From: Voacanga thouarsii
Taxonomy: Eukaryota; Streptophyta; Magnoliopsida; Gentianales; Apocynaceae
DNA: 64,000 nt
Assembly (NCBI GenBank): GCA_026120185.1
Contig: JANUWF010001052.1
Span: forward strand, 558,001-622,000
Direction of reading: 5' to 3'
Every line of letters starts with the position of its first letter. Within the stretch, counting starts at the first letter, position 1. The position numbers and the translations under genes were made by a program. This document shows positions 60,320 to 64,000 of this stretch, piece by piece. Under the pieces are notes generated by a model. It ran no database searches, was not told the origin of the DNA, and was given only the letters and a program-made list of their open reading frames with translations.

Positions 60320-62390
60320 TTTTTAATAATTACACAATTGACAACTGATCCACAGACAAAATTAAGGACACAATTAAATATTTTAGAATTTAAAAGATTT
60401 ATATATTAATTAATTTAATAAAAAAATAATCGAAAAAAGCGATAATATTTGAACTGAAAATAATTTAATAACCTTATATATATATATATGTTTTCCAAAG
60501 AATTGTTAGGTCATGCACGAAGGCCTTTTGATCACCAAACTTAAAAGGCACTAACAGATTTGCTATAGTGTATATGAAGCAAACACATCATATACTTTGC
60601 CAGCGCTTAAAAGGCAAGAAATCCATAATATCCCAGGCCAAACAACAAAAGTAACCTCTTTTACAACTCAAAATCACAAATCGTAATTCCATTGAAACCC
60701 AACTAATTATCAACCTATGAACTCTATTTTGAACTAATAAATCAGCATTTTAATGATTACCAAAACGTGTCGCTAAATTATTGATGAGTCATCTACCAAT
60801 AAAATAAACTCAATTGTTTAATTAAGATTCTTCTTTAAAATTTTTTTGTCGTTTTTTCACAAATTACAATACGTCAGTCACCTAAATTTGGATTTAATTA
60901 TTGGTAACCAACCCTTTAGCCATTGCAGCAAAAGGGCCCCTAATGCGATTCATCATCGTTATCCTTATGGTGGCCAATGACAACTAAAATTCTGGAAAAA
61001 GTATCAAGAAAGCTATACCAAAAAACTGTAGTCTACCTTTCGTGGCCTTTTCTAAGTGAAGGGGAGAGAAAAAAAAAGAAAAGAAAAGAAAAGCTATGAA
61101 AATGATTCCACATTTCTAAACAGTACCAGATAGGAGCCCAAATCTTGACTTTTTGATTCCTCCAAAAGATGGCTGATTGGCAATCGAAAAAATTAAAAAA
61201 AAAAACGTATATATAGAAAGTAAACTGTTTTTATACCTTAAATCATATAAGAAATATATTAGTAGAGATTTAATTACGTATTATTTAGATTTTTTAATTT
61301 TTGATGATCTATACGTAAATTAAGAATTACCTTTGTAATATTTTTTATTATGTTTTTCTCACTTTTTAAAGAATTTTAGATTGGATGAGCTCTTTCCATG
61401 AAAATAATTCAAGGGCTTGTCAATTATCTCTTTCCTTGAAACTTAACTGGACAAAAAATGAAGCAAATAGAATAATCAGCATAGCACAAGGAGTTTGTTT
61501 TTTGTGCTATAAAAATAAATCATAGTTCCTTCTTGTTAAATGAAAGCATTAGATTCTCAGTCTAAATCTTCATTATTAACAAACTGGATTTCTATGTAAA
61601 TATATTATCTCTTTAAGCAGGAAAGAAATATTCAAGAATGTGATTAACTTTATTCCTCAAAAAAAAAAAAAAAGGAATGTGATTAACTTTTGCAGGGAGA
61701 AACTGATAAAATGATCTGGAAAGTTTTTTGTTTTTTTTTTAAAGGTGCAGAAACCAGTAATGGGTTGTATCTGATTTTCTTTTGAATATTATGTAGAGCT
61801 GCATCTGCAAGCTACAGCTGATAAAATATTGTTAATACAGCTCAGTGGCCTTATAAAATGTACTTTAGAAGAATAATGACAGCCTAATCGCAGCAATTCA
61901 GACACTTCACCACATAATAACTCTCAATTAATCTGCCTTTGCACATCAAATTATTTTGATGAATTTGCTAAGAGCAAGTGAAAGTTGCTTTTGAACCTTC
62001 AAGTCTTGTAAAATATCGTCTAGAAGAATTGTTACAGCTTACAACCCTCCGTGAAAAATGTTGTGAAGAGGGAATTGTGCACTTAAGAATGGATGACAAA
62101 TAAACTTCAATTTTCAGTTGTTTCAATCTGTAATTTTACCACCCTCAATGAAGATTTTAAGCCATCATAAAGAGTAACGAAAGTCGGCTATTTTATTTAA
62201 CCATGATATTGATATGATGTTAAGGTTGATTGGAGCCAAACAAAGTGAAAATCATCCAAATTGGTAAAAACTCTAATTATGTATGATCAAAGGAAAATAA
62301 AATGTTTTCACAATGAGGCCAGCAAGTAGGAGAAGGCAACAGATAATATTGTTTCTGAAAATTTTGCAAAATAATTTATGATGTTCAACC
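60320..62390. other. intergenic region
   Basis: No gene supported. A (TA) run at 60476-60489, AAAAG repeats at 61070-61092, and a 15-bp direct repeat AATGTGATTAACTTT flanking an A-run (61636 and 61675). Confidence 0.5.
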
Positions 62391-62391
62391 T

Positions 62392-62640
62392 TTGAAATTG
62401 AACAGAGATTTCCTCTCTTACATAGTACAAAGAACAGGAGCTGATCTCCAAGAAGTTGGAGAAGCTGAAGAAGAAGAAGAAAAGGATATGTCAACTGTCA
62501 ATGGTTCTTCAGAAGACCTCCAAGCACAGCAACCATGGATTAAACCTATAGGTTTTGAGATTCCAAAACCCTTTTTATTTCCCTTTTCGTCTCCTAAGAA
62601 AACACTCAAGAAAGATGAAAAAAAAAAAGCAACAAATTAA
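62392..62640 (+). other. open frame of doubtful status
   Basis: 82 codons on the + strand, with a Glu-rich run (EVGEAEEEEEKD) and a Lys-rich end, or 63 codons on the minus strand over the same bases. The first codon of the + frame is not ATG. Nothing recognisable. Confidence 0.2.
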
Positions 62641-62753
62641 GAGGAAAAAAAACAAAAAGTTAGACACATCAAAATTACACAGCCAAGCATCTGACTTGCC
62701 TAGACCTTGCATTTCTTCAATTTAGCCTCTTGGTCTTGGTTTCTTGATCATCA

Positions 62754-63041
62754 TCACTTCCATTTCTTGATGACTTTTAACCATCCCCGAATCTTCATGT
62801 TGGGGAAACCCTTGACGACACCTTCTTGAAAATCTTGTAAACTGCACCATTTTTTCATCTTCTCTGGGCATCGAAAAACGACACGAGAGAAGTGAAAGAA
62901 ACACTTGTTGAAGTAGATGGGGAAGAAAATGTTGAGAGTCTGGAAGAGGGAGAGGCTCCTGGCTGTTGAGAGTTTCATATAGTATATAAGAAACGGAAGG
63001 AACAAGGAGGCCAAGGAGCAGAAAAATATAACACAAGACAC
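62754..63041 (-). other. small-gene candidate of uncertain frame
   Basis: Two overlapping minus-strand frames are open: one of 95 codons ending GFPNMKIRGWLKVIKKWK, and one ending 62722 (104 codons, ...VMMIKKPRPRG). A TATA-like TTATATACTATATG lies at about 62990-62976 on this strand, followed by a CT-rich, leader-like stretch. A transcript from it would offer ATGs at about 62873 (MPREDEKMVQFTRF) and 62860 (MKKWCSLQDFQEG). I do not recognise either peptide. Confidence 0.3.
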
Positions 63042-63800
63042 GTAATTAAGGGCCTACATAACATTGTTTTTTTTGGATTTTGTTTCAGAATATATTAAAG
63101 AACTTTTCAAATTACAGTGGGAATCTGAGGGAAGCCATATAAATGTGGGTCAATGTGCTGAGAATTTTTGAAGACAAACCTTAAGTATGCATATATATAT
63201 ATATAAGTATATATGAAACTGTGTGGCACAAAATGGCCGACTCAAAACCTAAAAGAGTATAAGAGTGCGCATGCATGAGACCACTCAAATGGTACTAATG
63301 TCTCTGGACTATGAACTGAATACAACTTTATTGATCTGGATTTTGGAATCACATAGATTGGTTGACCTTAGAGATTCAAGGAAAGAGACAAAATATACTC
63401 ATGTATTATTTACCCCATCTTTTTAAGGATAAAATATATTTATCATCTTTAAAATTTTCTAAAAATTTTAATTCGGCCCTCAAAACTGATTAGTATAACA
63501 AATTTGTCCTTGAACTAATTAAGTTAATTAAGAATAATTAGTCTATTTAGTCTTCAAAGTTTAAGACTTATAATGTTTTAATCATTAATGATTTTTTTTT
63601 ACCGTTATAAACTCTAATGAAATTATAACTTATTAGATAGTCATCAATTAATATTCTTTTATTTTTTTTTCTTTTTCCTTTTCTTCCCCATTTTCATCTT
63701 CAAAAACAACCTAAAGAATCGTAAACCTATACATAGGTCCAAGATATTACCACCAATCTATGGCTGCCGCTTGAAAAACCGACACTTTTTTTTTTGGGGG
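63042..63800. other. AT-rich intergenic region
   Basis: No gene seen. TA microsatellite near 63189-63204 and long T-runs near 63590 and 63660. Confidence 0.5.
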
Positions 63801-63804
63801 GTCA

Positions 63805-64000
63805 ATCTCTCTATATATAGCCTACATATTTGGCTGTGCCCATATTTCTCCTCTTCTTCCTTCCTCTCATTCTCTTCTCCCTTTCCATATTGCAAATCCA
63901 CAAATCTCTAATATGAAAGTCTAACTATCGATCCGTTTTAATCTCGCAGTTGAAAATATGCAAATCTGATTATCTTCTCTATATTTTTCTTCTCTCTTCC
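63805..64000 (+). promoter_or_regulatory. possible promoter and 5' UTR of a gene beyond the window
   Basis: CTCTATATATAGCC (63808-63821) is a strong TATA-box match. It is followed about 30 bp later by a CT-rich stretch (63847-63890) like a plant 5' UTR. A first ATG is at 63914 but its frame stops quickly. No gene body is visible before the window ends. Confidence 0.35.

Overview
The window looks like nuclear DNA of a flowering plant, most likely a dicot. It is AT-rich, its genes have GT-AG introns, it has a family of WAT1-type transporters, a plant receptor kinase, a tRNA-derived SINE of plant type, and plant-style copia, hAT, Stowaway and Helitron elements. No rRNA, tRNA gene, organelle DNA or CRISPR was seen. 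Species cannot be named from this sequence.

Three genes look intact. A seven-exon WAT1-related (EamA) membrane transporter is at 15419-17379 (+, 361 aa). A two-exon YqaJ/PD-(D/E)XK nuclease-like gene is at 20609-22332 (-, 301 aa). A two-exon LRR receptor kinase of the MIK1/PXL type is at 24272-27526 (-, 1018 aa). Exon joins were placed by hand and all three keep reading frame throughout.

Left third (1-17400): a broken group-F bZIP pseudogene (473-1125, -) is followed by two copies of one locus. Copy A (about 1.7-3.8 kb) and copy B (about 12.7-16.5 kb) share upstream DNA and WAT1 exons. Copy B is the working gene. Copy A lost exons 1-2 by deletion, and a 7.57 kb copia retrotransposon (3818-11384) sits inside its exon 4. 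The copia is dead: several stop codons, a changed protease motif and a changed integrase catalytic residue. A 0.9 kb inverted-repeat element follows it directly.

Middle (17400-34685): the intact genes, a SINE with a 24-bp target duplication, a dead hAT transposase tail, a Stowaway-like MITE and much AT-rich filler.

Right half (34686-60319): I read this as one very large Helitron, about 25.6 kb. It starts with TC after a host A and ends with a short hairpin plus CTAA before a host T. From left to right it holds a decayed RPA1-like gene, an antisense open frame of 198 aa that I do not recognise, a decayed Rep/helicase gene with HUH, two-Tyr and Walker A motifs, then nearly 9 kb of repeats (18 copies of a roughly 100-bp core with a small palindrome) mixed with duplicated exon-like fragments. 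This region is the most unusual in the window.

The last 3.7 kb is mostly non-coding, with a weak small-gene candidate on the minus strand (62754-63041) and a TATA/CT-rich stretch near 63810-63900 that may be the promoter of a gene lying beyond the window.
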